Source: an uncultured bacterium (GTDB taxonomy: Bacteria; Cyanobacteriota; Vampirovibrionia; Gastranaerophilales; Gastranaerophilaceae). Taken from it: a DNA stretch of 42,478 nucleotides. The notes below the pieces were generated by a model. That model was not told the DNA's origin. It did no database searches and saw only the letters and a program-made list of their open reading frames with translations. A program made the translations under genes and the position numbers. The DNA is taken from the NCBI GenBank assembly GCA_902774905.1, contig CACYKF010000012.1, forward strand, positions 1 to 42,478. The letters are read 5' to 3'. Shown here in pieces: positions 26,776 to 35,746 of this stretch (positions within the stretch are counted from its first letter, which is position 1; each line of letters starts with the position of its first letter).

Positions 26776-28449
26776 TTGAGAATATTACTTACATTTCCCC
26801 CTTTGTGGGACTTAAATTTAGGACCAATGCTGAGTTTACCGGTACTTGCAAGTATGCTCAGAGAAAAAAAACACGAGACAAAAATAATAGACATAAATTC
26901 ATACCTTATGAATTTCATTTTGAGCAAGGATTTTCATAACTATTTTAAAAACAAAATTGAATTTTATAAAAATGAAACCGAAAAATACATCAACGAAAAT
27001 ATAAAAAATTCTGCATCTTGTAATAATCCTTTAGACTATGAAACTGTTGAATATTTTAAAAGCATGATAAAACTGTTTGAGAAGTATGACCGTACACTTT
27101 ACTCTTGGTTTATAGATAGATACCCGAATGTGCAAACGGGAATGGCAGATTTATTCAAAAATAACATCCCGGATTTTAACAAATTGTGTATAACTTTGAG
27201 AAAAATTCTCACACAAATTATGAAGCAAAAATATATAGAAAGAGTTCCAAAGCACTATCAACTCCTTTATGACTGGGAACAAGAACTTCTTATACCGCTT
27301 ATAAAAGATTTTAATCCTGACATTATAGGATTTTCTATATATGACAGCGTTCAATATGCTTGGAGTGACAGTTTTTGTGAAATATTAAAAGAAAATACAA
27401 ATGCAAAAATAGTTTATGGTGGAACACAAATTACTCAAATTCGTTATAATCTAACGCCTGATAATTTTAAAAACAGTGCAGATATTATGATATACGGAGA
27501 AGGGGAAAATGCCTTTACTGATTTTGCGGCAGAGAAGCCTCTTGCCCAAATTCCAAGTATAATTTATCTAAATAAAAGAAAAAAGGTAAAAATTAATCCT
27601 CAAAAAAATAAACAGAACAACAATCCGATTAAGTTTTACAAACCTGATTATACAAATATCAATTTGCAAAATTATTTCATGCCTGAACCTGTTTTGCAAA
27701 TTGAAAGTTCAAGGGGATGCTATTGGCACAAATGCAAGTTCTGCACCTTTATGGACTGCATACCTTTTAAAATAAAAAAAGTTGATGACCTGATAGAAGA
27801 AATAAAAGAATATGTAGACAAATACAACATTAACCATTTTTTCTTTACAGATGCAGCAATACACCCATCATATGCCAAAGAATTTTCACAAAAACTTATT
27901 GAAAATAATCTGAAAATATACTATACTGCTTGTCTTCGTTTAGAAAAAGAACTCGACTATGATTCTCTTAAACTTATGTTTGACGGCGGTTTAAGAATGG
28001 TAATGTGGGGGGTTGAAAGCGGTTCTGACAAAATTTTAAAACTCTATAACAAAGGTACAAAAGTCAAAAATAATGCAAAAATATTAAAATATGCTCATGA
28101 TATTGGAATTTACAATTATTGCTGGGTTATAACACAATTTGCACAGGAAACAAAAGAAGATTTAGAATTAACCTACAAGTTTTTAAGCGATAATAAAGAG
28201 AATATAGATTTTATTTCTTATCATATATTTACACTAATGCCAAATTCTCCTATCGCTCATTCACCCGAATCTTTCGGTCTTAGTAAAGAAGATTTCAAAA
28301 TTTTAAAAATGTACAAGTCACCAATGGAAATTTCCACATTATCTGACAAATTAGTTTGCAAAATTATGGATGAATTTAAAGAAAAAATGCTTTCATATCC
28401 AAACGATATTTCTTATATATTATTAAAAAGAGCGCAACAATACCCTTAG
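26776..28449 (+). CDS. B12-binding radical SAM protein, 557 aa, TTG start
   Basis: N-terminal B12-binding-like segment (LLTFPPLWDLNLGPMLSLP) followed, after a long helical region with IIGFSIYDSVQYAW and KIVYGGTQIT, by the radical SAM barrel. The cluster motif is C315-x4-C320-x2-C323 (CYWHKCKFC), wider than the usual Cx3Cx2C but typical of one B12-radical SAM subgroup that includes RiPP-modifying enzymes. GGLRMVMWGVESGSDKIL is the later barrel block. AAGGAG lies 5 bp before the TTG. The substrate is unknown and no precursor peptide gene is obvious next door. It converges with a second radical SAM gene, overlapping it by 4 bp. Confidence 0.85.
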   Translation: MRILLTFPPLWDLNLGPMLSLPVLASMLREKKHETKIIDINSYLMNFILSKDFHNYFKNKIEFYKNETEKYINENIKNSASCNNPLDYETVEYFKSMIKLFEKYDRTLYSWFIDRYPNVQTGMADLFKNNIPDFNKLCITLRKILTQIMKQKYIERVPKHYQLLYDWEQELLIPLIKDFNPDIIGFSIYDSVQYAWSDSFCEILKENTNAKIVYGGTQITQIRYNLTPDNFKNSADIMIYGEGENAFTDFAAEKPLAQIPSIIYLNKRKKVKINPQKNKQNNNPIKFYKPDYTNINLQNYFMPEPVLQIESSRGCYWHKCKFCTFMDCIPFKIKKVDDLIEEIKEYVDKYNINHFFFTDAAIHPSYAKEFSQKLIENNLKIYYTACLRLEKELDYDSLKLMFDGGLRMVMWGVESGSDKILKLYNKGTKVKNNAKILKYAHDIGIYNYCWVITQFAQETKEDLELTYKFLSDNKENIDFISYHIFTLMPNSPIAHSPESFGLSKEDFKILKMYKSPMEISTLSDKLVCKIMDEFKEKMLSYPNDISYILLKRAQQYP

Positions 28450-29744
28450 GCAGTCAAATCAATGTAATAATATTTCAGAAAAATATTACCAAGTAAAATC
28501 ATTATTCTGACAGGTAATTTGTATCTCGAATGAATAAATCGCTTAAACATTTCCCTATAACTGTAATATTTTTTGATGTAATCATAACCAAGTGTCGTCA
28601 TTTCTTCTTTATTAAAATGTTCGGTTACAAACAAGGCGGTATGATAAGGTGCAATATCTTCAAGCCACCATTTATCAAAAATTAGTCTGCCGCTTTCTTT
28701 TAGTCTGTTATAAAAAGGAGTTCCCGGGAAAGGGAGCAAATTAACAAAATTGCAGAACAAAATTTGATGTTTGCTTACAAAATCATAAGTTTCATTTATT
28801 GATTCCCTTGTATCCGTATCAGAACCGACAATCAGTCCGGCAGCAATTGCAATATCATTATCAACACAGTTTTGTATTGCTATATCATAACTGTCTTTTT
28901 TCATATTTGCCATTTTATTCATCTGCTTCAATGTTTCGACATTAGTTGTTTCAAATCCAATAAATAAACACTTACAGCCGCTTTTTGCAAGCAATTTTAC
29001 GAAATCTGCATTTTGAAGTGCATTAACAGACATCTGAGCAAACCATTTAATTTTCAAAGGCATTAATGCCTCACACAATTTTGAAGTTTGTTCTATATCA
29101 TTTCCAAAATTTTCATCAACAAATAAAAAAAACTTATTAGGATTACTTTTAATCTCTACTGCAACATCTTCAGGATTTCGGTAGGTTACTTGCTGCTTAT
29201 ATATCGGAGCATAAGAACAAAATTCGCAATTAAATTTACAACCTCGGCTAAATTCAATTGAACTTATTGGAACATATTTATATCGCTTATAGATACTTCT
29301 GTCAGCCTTTACCTCATGAAAATCATATCTTGCCCCATCGCATTTATAAATTTTTTGTAAATTATTATTTTTAAAATCTTCAAGAACCTTCGGCCAAGTG
29401 ATTTCTGATTCCCCAAGACAAACTGCATCAGCATTTTCCATTGCCTCTTCAGGGCATAAAGTTACATGACACCCCCCAAGAACAACAGGAATACCTCGTC
29501 TGCGGAATTCCGCACTAATAGAATACGCACTGCGAGAAGTTAATGTTGAAACTGACATAACAACCAAATCTGTTTTTATATCAAAATCAACATCCTCCAT
29601 CCTTGCATCAATAAGTTCACATTCAAAATCATCAGGAGTAAGCCACTTTAGTTTTGAATAAATAGTAGGCTCAATTCTTAACCTTCTTTTTCTTTTTATA
29701 TAAATAAGGTTAGGCTGAATGAATGTTATCCTTTTCTTTTGCAT
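28446..29744 (-). CDS. B12-binding radical SAM protein (COG1032 type), 432 aa
   Basis: A standard B12-binding radical SAM methyltransferase or methylthiotransferase-like enzyme. The N-terminal domain has VVMSVSTLTSRSAYSI, VVLGGCHVTLCPEEAM and DAVCLGESE. The cluster motif is C169-x3-C173-x2-C176 (CKFNCEFC). LFIGFETTN and IIVGSD-like AGLIVGSDTDT match later barrel blocks. The C-terminus, HSRYKLPVRIMILLGNIFLKYYY, is basic and hydrophobic, suggesting peripheral membrane contact as in lipid-modifying members. Substrate unknown. Its stop overlaps that of the converging gene. Confidence 0.88.
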   Translation of the reverse strand: MQKKRITFIQPNLIYIKRKRRLRIEPTIYSKLKWLTPDDFECELIDARMEDVDFDIKTDLVVMSVSTLTSRSAYSISAEFRRRGIPVVLGGCHVTLCPEEAMENADAVCLGESEITWPKVLEDFKNNNLQKIYKCDGARYDFHEVKADRSIYKRYKYVPISSIEFSRGCKFNCEFCSYAPIYKQQVTYRNPEDVAVEIKSNPNKFFLFVDENFGNDIEQTSKLCEALMPLKIKWFAQMSVNALQNADFVKLLAKSGCKCLFIGFETTNVETLKQMNKMANMKKDSYDIAIQNCVDNDIAIAAGLIVGSDTDTRESINETYDFVSKHQILFCNFVNLLPFPGTPFYNRLKESGRLIFDKWWLEDIAPYHTALFVTEHFNKEEMTTLGYDYIKKYYSYREMFKRFIHSRYKLPVRIMILLGNIFLKYYYIDLTA

Positions 29745-29833
29745 AAAAACAATCCTCTGAACGATAATTATAACATTTTATTCAACATTACTTAAATATT
29801 TATCAACAAAATCAACTAAATAATGTATAAAAA

Positions 29834-30424
29834 CTAATCAAAAGTCAGTTTTCCAAAATTATTTATAAGATTATATAAATCAGTTCCCGGGGTTTTTGCT
29901 TCTTCTTCAAGAATCACCATATTCATATAATCAAATTCAAAATCTTTTAATTTTGATTTTGGATATTCTTTTTTTATACGCTTTGCAACTGACAAATTTT
30001 CTAAAAATTTATTTTTACTTTTTTCATTTTTTAATACTTTTTGCGCAATATTTTCTAAATCTTCAAAACTTTTACCGGAATTTATACTCTTTGATATGAT
30101 AGTTCTGAACATTTTATTTTCAATTCGTGCCAATGTCTTTGGACATTCCTGCAACAGTGAATTTGCAAAAGATTTTTTAAAAACAGGTTTTTCTGTCGTT
30201 TTGTGTTTCATTTTCAGAAATTCGGAATGAGAAAACACATAATTACCGGATTTATCGACATCAACAACAGTGTTACTATCAATATTTTTAGAGAATGTAT
30301 CATCAAATAAGCGTTCAAATTTAGCGACTTTGTCTGTATCGCCACCAAAATCATTTTTGAGAATTTTTAACGCATTTTTACCGACTCTTGCCTCAAATGC
30401 GATATTGTTATTACAGATTTCCAT
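29834..30424 (-). CDS. Hypothetical helical protein, 196 aa
   Basis: Unrecognised. Lys/Asn/Phe-rich, with a predicted coiled-coil stretch around residues 120-165 and KTPGTDLYNLINNFGKL at the C-terminus. The N-terminus MEICNNNIAFEARVG resembles other proteins that I associate with gut Melainabacteria (short Asn-rich lead then an IxFxA motif), which is an impression only. A longer reading starts at 30481 but adds a hydrophobic stretch encoded at the edge of the neighbouring repeat; neither start has a good ribosome site, so the start is uncertain. Confidence 0.5.
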   Translation of the reverse strand: MEICNNNIAFEARVGKNALKILKNDFGGDTDKVAKFERLFDDTFSKNIDSNTVVDVDKSGNYVFSHSEFLKMKHKTTEKPVFKKSFANSLLQECPKTLARIENKMFRTIISKSINSGKSFEDLENIAQKVLKNEKSKNKFLENLSVAKRIKKEYPKSKLKDFEFDYMNMVILEEEAKTPGTDLYNLINNFGKLTFD

Positions 30425-30489
30425 ATTACATATAAAAATAGAAAAAAAATATTTTGCTAATAAATAACAACATGCTTTCAATTATGCAG

Positions 30490-30672
30490 TTTTTAATTCG
30501 GAGAAGCAGGGATTGTCTTGGGTTGTTCGCAATAAACGGCATTTCGCATTTTGGTTTTTGTGCTTTACAAGCACTAACCAAAATCTGCTCCAGCCTCTGC
30601 TCACAACCCGCTCGAACCGGACAAGGCTTTCGCCTTGTGGGTTCTTTTCTATGTGTAAAGACACACTCTAGA
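30490..30672. repeat. tRNA-3'-end-like fragment joined to a GTCTTGG repeat, copy 2
   Basis: Starts with CGGAGAAGCAGGGATT, which reads like the 3' end of a tRNA on the minus strand, and breaks inside the T-arm at GTCTTGG. That is the same junction as at 19704-19930, although the tRNA piece differs. Both copies continue with similar sequence (CLGLxAxxxxS in the plus frame). Inside are short hairpins such as CAAGGC/GCCTTG. Reading frames on both strands look spurious. Confidence 0.5.
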
Positions 30673-30722
30673 TGATTATTTGTAACAGGGTAGTTGATTA
30701 TTCTACAAATACCAATTAAACC

Positions 30723-31409
30723 TTAATCAGATTTTTTCGTTATATCAATAAATGCTGCACCAATGACTCCTATTAGCAATGCATGTAAACCTATTCCCAT
30801 AATAGCAGTAAAAGCTCCAATAAATTTACCAATTGTTGTTATTGGATAAGTATCACCATAGCCAACACTTGTAAATGTTACAACGGACCACCAAAAAGAG
30901 GATGGGATACTTGCAAAGTTAGGATTGCCTGTTTGATTTTCGGCAAAATAGATTGCTATTGAAGCAATTGTTAGTCCCACAAAAAATATTACTGCAGTTA
31001 CAATTATTTCATCTTTTTTATTTATAAAAGAATTTTTTATTTTTTCCAAGGCTGTTGTATATCTTGCCAATTTTGCAATTCGTAATAGTCTTACAACTCT
31101 TAAAATCCTTAAAAATACTGTATTTACTGTAATAAATGATAAATAATAAGGAAATACTGCAAGAAAATCAACAATCATCATTGGTTTAAATATTTCCTTT
31201 AACTTAGAAACAGATATTACCCTCAAAAAATATTCAATAGTGAATATAACAATTGAAGCCAATTCAAACTTTTCAATATAATCTTTAAATGTATTATAGA
31301 AATTCACATCTGTTTGAAAAATAAATACAATAAAGTTTAATAGTATTAAGCCTATTAAAAAATTGTCTACATAAGTATTTTCTAAAAATTTTCTTATTTT
31401 TTCTTTCAT
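30723..31409 (-). CDS. Voltage-gated K+ channel homologue, 228 aa
   Basis: Six-helix Kv-type subunit: S1 (about 14-31), S2-S3 (49-92), an S4 sensor with arginines every third residue (R101, R104, R107, R110), S5 (135-155), pore loop with selectivity filter TSVGYGD (180-186) and S6 (195-221). There is no C-terminal RCK or ligand domain. The ATG lies 4 bp after the stop of the 1439-aa helicase gene, so translation is probably coupled. That placement suggests a role within the helicase cluster, perhaps as a membrane effector; standing alone it would be an ordinary channel. A reading from 31445 would overlap the helicase gene and was rejected. Confidence 0.9.
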   Translation of the reverse strand: MKEKIRKFLENTYVDNFLIGLILLNFIVFIFQTDVNFYNTFKDYIEKFELASIVIFTIEYFLRVISVSKLKEIFKPMMIVDFLAVFPYYLSFITVNTVFLRILRVVRLLRIAKLARYTTALEKIKNSFINKKDEIIVTAVIFFVGLTIASIAIYFAENQTGNPNFASIPSSFWWSVVTFTSVGYGDTYPITTIGKFIGAFTAIMGIGLHALLIGVIGAAFIDITKKSD

Positions 31410-31413
31410 TCTG

Positions 31414-34400
31414 TTATTCCGTAATTTCACTAGAACTTGACACAAGCATCCTATTCCCGCTTAGATTGTTGATATAATCAACTAACTTATCTAATTGTTT
31501 TTGAGGATTTTTAAACCAATCAGTTGACCATATTCGATATATTTTCCAACCTAGTTTTTCTAATACTTCTTGCCTTAATCTATCACGATCACGTGCAGTT
31601 GCACAAGAATGGTATGCTGCTCCATCACACTCTATACCCAATAAAAATTGTCCCGGATTATCTTTATCTCTGATAGCCAAATCTATTTTATAACCTGAAC
31701 AACCAACTTGAGTTTTTACAGAATAACCTTTGTTCCTTAATGCTTTACATACAGCTTCTTCAAAAGGAGAGTCAAAGCAATCATCATATCCGGCTTCAGT
31801 TGTTTGTTTCAGTGCGGCTTCTCCTCTTTCTGCGAAATCTAAATACCATTGAAGTAACTGAACACCTCTGCTCTTTGATTTATCCATATTAAAGTCAATG
31901 GCTTTTATGCCGCTAAATACTTCAACCATATATCTAGCTCTGGTAATTAATACGTTTAACCTTCTTTCTCCACCGTCTTTGTTAATAGGACCAAAGTTCA
32001 TAGGAAGAACGCCATTCTGATTCTTAAAGTATCCGACACTAATCATTATCACATCACGTTCATCACCCTGTATAGATTCCAAATTTTTAACAAAGAAGTA
32101 TTCCGGATTACTGCTATTAAAGAAATCTTCGCAAGACGGATCTTCTTCTCTTAATTTTTCTATTTCAGACTCTATTAAACCTTTCTGCTTAATATTCAGG
32201 GTTGCAACGCCCAAAGACATATCAGGATGTTTTTTAGCATGTTGCATAACCGCACGAGCTACAATTTGCGCTTCTTCTAGTCGTTTATTCTCTTTAGTAG
32301 TATCTGATGGTTGGTGATATAAAAATTTTATACCGAGAGTTTCACTATCCTCTACGCAGCTAGGGAAAGTGTATAATTCCTGATATAGATGTTTGTTAGA
32401 GAAGGCAATTAAGAATTCATGTTTACTTCTATAATGCCATTTAAGCATGCATTGCGGAAACCCTGATGTCGTACATTCATCTAAAATACTATCTAAATCA
32501 GTTCTTTCATACTCATCAATTTTATCTTCGTCTTCATCTTCCATTTCATCTTCTTCGACAACAGTTTTAAAGAATGATGTAGGAGGTAATTGTTTTGTAT
32601 CTCCTGCGACAACCAACTTATCTCCTCGAATGACGGAGCCAATACAATCCTCTGTTGTTAATTGGCTCGCTTCGTCAAAAATAACTACATCAAAGTGAAA
32701 CACTTCAGGATCTAATAGTTGAGCAACTGTTGAAGGACTCATCATTAGACAAGGCTTTAATGATAAGAAAAGATTAGGGATGCTACGAATTATTTGTCTT
32801 AATGATTTTCTCATTCTTTGCAATTTACCTTGTCTTTTTAATTCGGTTGCTTCCTTTGAATATTCTTCTTTCGCTAACATTGCATTTGAAGATAATATTG
32901 TTAATAATCTTTCTTTTGCAGAATCTATTTGATTTCTATCAAGATATTTAAATTCTTTTACTAAATCATCTTGATCTAAAGAATTGAAAATCTTTAAAAC
33001 GTTATTATTTTTTAAGACATATCCATTCAACCAAACACGTAAGAATTGTGTTTCTAAAGCTGTATCATAATCATCTAACTTGATATTATTTTCTGTACAT
33101 TTATCCCAGAACTCTTTTAATTTTGCATTTTTAATTGCATCAATAGATTGTAGATACTTAAACCAAATGGTTAGGTCATCTGCCTTTTCTGATATGGCTG
33201 CAAATTTATTTCTTAATTGTTGAAATTCAATATTACTATAATCTGTTGAAAAAGCCTTTAGACAATCAAATTGTAATATCTTTGAAATAGAGTCAAAATC
33301 ATTTTTTATATCAATTTGTAATTTATTGATTTCAGCAGCAAGCTGTTTTATTCTTTCATAGTCAATATTTTTGGAATCAATTTTATCTAATATATTGCTT
33401 GCGAAATATTTACCCGATTTTACAAGTTCTTTAAATTTTAGTAAATAATTACTTTTCGCTTGTATAACAGACTCATCAGGTTCTTTTTTGTTCCAGACTT
33501 TATCATATAATTCGGTTGCGATATTATTGCATTCTTCTAACTTGGTAATTGATAAATTTAGTTCTTTTAGATTTTGAAAATCATTAACAAGTTCATCTAA
33601 ATTTGGTCTATATGTGTTGCTAAAATATTGCCTTACATACTTACAGTCTTTATAAAATTTAAAGGATATTCTCGAAAAGAATTTGTCTCTATATAAACCA
33701 AATTTAAAAATCAAATTATCTAGATCTTCGTTTAAAATACCCAAATTATATTTATTTTTAATCCTATTGTTGAACAAATTAAATTGCTTCACATTATCAC
33801 AAACAGTTTTAATATCATTTGCCAATTTTGTATCATCGTATGCAATAGTTGGCACAGCTGTCGCAGGAATATTTAATATAATATCTGCTGTATCAAGTAA
33901 TGTTTTTATTTCAGACGGCTTTAATATAGGTTTTAATAAAATTTCAGCTGATAAATCTTTTATATAATTGTCAAGATTATCAATGTTTTTTACAAAAGAG
34001 TCTATTTTATCTTTTAATTGACTTTTTTCTTCATATTCTAATTCTCTTATTTCTGCACCATACCAAGCAAAGTCGTTTGGATTTCCTAATTTTTTAAGGA
34101 CTTCTTTTGCATTCGTAAATAATTCTTTATTTGCAGATAATTGTTCATTGGTCCATTTATCATAGTCATCAAAAATGTACCTTAGATCAGGGATATAGTT
34201 ATTATCAAGCACAATTCCCAAAGCTTTAAATGGTGAATATTGTAATGTTCCCATTGGTGTATGTAATTCTTTTGAATAAGTTTTCAAAGTTTTTATATCC
34301 GAAGATAGCTTTGATAAACTTCCAGCATCATATGTTCCTATGAAATTGTATTCTAGAGTATTAATCAATTCATCGACAACCCTTTTCTTATTTGTCTTAT

Positions 34401-35733
34401 TACTATGTAATTCAAGGCAATATGGAGCAAGTCCATTCATATCTAAACGGCTTTTAACTACGTCTAATGCTGCAATTTTTTGACTTACGAATAAAACTTT
34501 TTTATTTTGTGATAACAATTCAGCAATAATATTTGCAATAGTTTGACTTTTCCCTGTCCCCGGAGGTCCTTCAATTACTAAATTATTACCCGATTTAACA
34601 ACTTGTATCGCTTGTTGTTGAGAAGAATCGGCATCTAATATTTGATATGTTGTTTGAGGTTGAACTCTCTTGTCTAATTCGGACAATGGACATATACTAT
34701 CAGTTGAAACTTGTTTTTCATCATTTAATCCACAAATGGTTCCAACCAGTTTACTGCTCTTGATTAATCCCTGATATTCGTCAAGGTCTTTATACATTAC
34801 AAATTTTGCAAAAGAAAACAATCCAATATAGATATTATTTAGAAGTTTCCAACGAGATTTATCTTTAATTTTTTCTTGTACTTTTGCAAATACTTCAACA
34901 GGATTTATACCATCTTCATCAAAAATTATATCTTCTAAATTAATACCGAAATCTCTTTTTAATTTAAGCGTTAATGCTGGATTTAAAATCACAGAATCCT
35001 CGTTATATTTTATGGTGTATGGTTGTCCAACACTTTTTCTTTTAATTTCAACAGGAACCAGTATTACGGGAGCTTCCATTTTTTCATCACTATTATCTGC
35101 TTCATACCAAATAACACTTCCTAAAGCTAAAAATAATACATTATATCCAAGATCATCATTTGTAGATCTTGCTGTAGTACTTATTTTATTTAATGTTTTA
35201 TTCAAATCTTGTAAGGAAAGCTTTGTTTGCAAATATTTATCAACATGTTTTTTATCAAGATTTTCTACTTCATATTCTTTGAATTCTTGTGCTTTAAATT
35301 CTATTCCCTCATTTAATTCTTCTAATGATTTTTTCTCTTCTTCAGGAGTATCTTCTTCATTAACATTAACGGATAAAAACTCCATTGTTTGCATATTTTG
35401 TACTAATGATCTATATACTTCAGGCGGTTGTTCATCAATAATACGTAGAGTAGAATATTTTGCAGTTTTGAAACTCAATAATCTGTTTCTTTTTGATAAA
35501 TCGATTAGCTTTTCTTTCCATTTATAAATTCTTTTATCTATACTTTTTTCTATTTTTAGATCTTCTTCTGTCTTTACAGTTTTTACTGCTTCAGTAGAAT
35601 TTTCTGCGTTATTGCTTACTTCCTCTGTCGCATATTGATTTTCCACAGCTTCCTCTATTTCAACTTTAGTTCCGCAATATTCGCAGAATTTTGAGTCGTC
35701 ACTTATTTCTCTTTTACAAAATACACATTTCAT
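31414..35733 (-). CDS. DUF4011-type SF1 helicase with N-terminal zinc ribbon and C-terminal Vsr-like nuclease, 1439 aa
   Basis: Zinc ribbon C3-C6 and C17-C20 (CVFC...CEYC), an acidic linker, a DUF4011-like region (KEKLIDLSKRNRLLSFK, about 73-89), the SF1 helicase with GPPGTGKS (389-396), a long coiled region (about 560-960), motif II FDEASQL (near 1019), GDTKQLPP, HYRSKHE, QGDERDVIMIS and LNVLITRAR. The last 120 residues form a Vsr/DUF559-like nuclease: SPFEEAVCKAL, YKIDLAI, GIECDGAAYH. Such helicase-nuclease proteins are frequent in defence islands. It is the third gene of a four-gene minus-strand cluster, with 13 bp before it and 4 bp after. Confidence 0.88.
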   Translation of the reverse strand: MKCVFCKREISDDSKFCEYCGTKVEIEEAVENQYATEEVSNNAENSTEAVKTVKTEEDLKIEKSIDKRIYKWKEKLIDLSKRNRLLSFKTAKYSTLRIIDEQPPEVYRSLVQNMQTMEFLSVNVNEEDTPEEEKKSLEELNEGIEFKAQEFKEYEVENLDKKHVDKYLQTKLSLQDLNKTLNKISTTARSTNDDLGYNVLFLALGSVIWYEADNSDEKMEAPVILVPVEIKRKSVGQPYTIKYNEDSVILNPALTLKLKRDFGINLEDIIFDEDGINPVEVFAKVQEKIKDKSRWKLLNNIYIGLFSFAKFVMYKDLDEYQGLIKSSKLVGTICGLNDEKQVSTDSICPLSELDKRVQPQTTYQILDADSSQQQAIQVVKSGNNLVIEGPPGTGKSQTIANIIAELLSQNKKVLFVSQKIAALDVVKSRLDMNGLAPYCLELHSNKTNKKRVVDELINTLEYNFIGTYDAGSLSKLSSDIKTLKTYSKELHTPMGTLQYSPFKALGIVLDNNYIPDLRYIFDDYDKWTNEQLSANKELFTNAKEVLKKLGNPNDFAWYGAEIRELEYEEKSQLKDKIDSFVKNIDNLDNYIKDLSAEILLKPILKPSEIKTLLDTADIILNIPATAVPTIAYDDTKLANDIKTVCDNVKQFNLFNNRIKNKYNLGILNEDLDNLIFKFGLYRDKFFSRISFKFYKDCKYVRQYFSNTYRPNLDELVNDFQNLKELNLSITKLEECNNIATELYDKVWNKKEPDESVIQAKSNYLLKFKELVKSGKYFASNILDKIDSKNIDYERIKQLAAEINKLQIDIKNDFDSISKILQFDCLKAFSTDYSNIEFQQLRNKFAAISEKADDLTIWFKYLQSIDAIKNAKLKEFWDKCTENNIKLDDYDTALETQFLRVWLNGYVLKNNNVLKIFNSLDQDDLVKEFKYLDRNQIDSAKERLLTILSSNAMLAKEEYSKEATELKRQGKLQRMRKSLRQIIRSIPNLFLSLKPCLMMSPSTVAQLLDPEVFHFDVVIFDEASQLTTEDCIGSVIRGDKLVVAGDTKQLPPTSFFKTVVEEDEMEDEDEDKIDEYERTDLDSILDECTTSGFPQCMLKWHYRSKHEFLIAFSNKHLYQELYTFPSCVEDSETLGIKFLYHQPSDTTKENKRLEEAQIVARAVMQHAKKHPDMSLGVATLNIKQKGLIESEIEKLREEDPSCEDFFNSSNPEYFFVKNLESIQGDERDVIMISVGYFKNQNGVLPMNFGPINKDGGERRLNVLITRARYMVEVFSGIKAIDFNMDKSKSRGVQLLQWYLDFAERGEAALKQTTEAGYDDCFDSPFEEAVCKALRNKGYSVKTQVGCSGYKIDLAIRDKDNPGQFLLGIECDGAAYHSCATARDRDRLRQEVLEKLGWKIYRIWSTDWFKNPQKQLDKLVDYINNLSGNRMLVSSSSEITE

Positions 35734-35746
35734 TTATATTACTCCA

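Noticed and set aside
30454-30675. Overlapping reading frames on both strands of the second tRNA-like repeat
   Set aside because: Both follow repeat sequence and not a gene-like composition, and the plus frame begins within the neighbouring minus gene.
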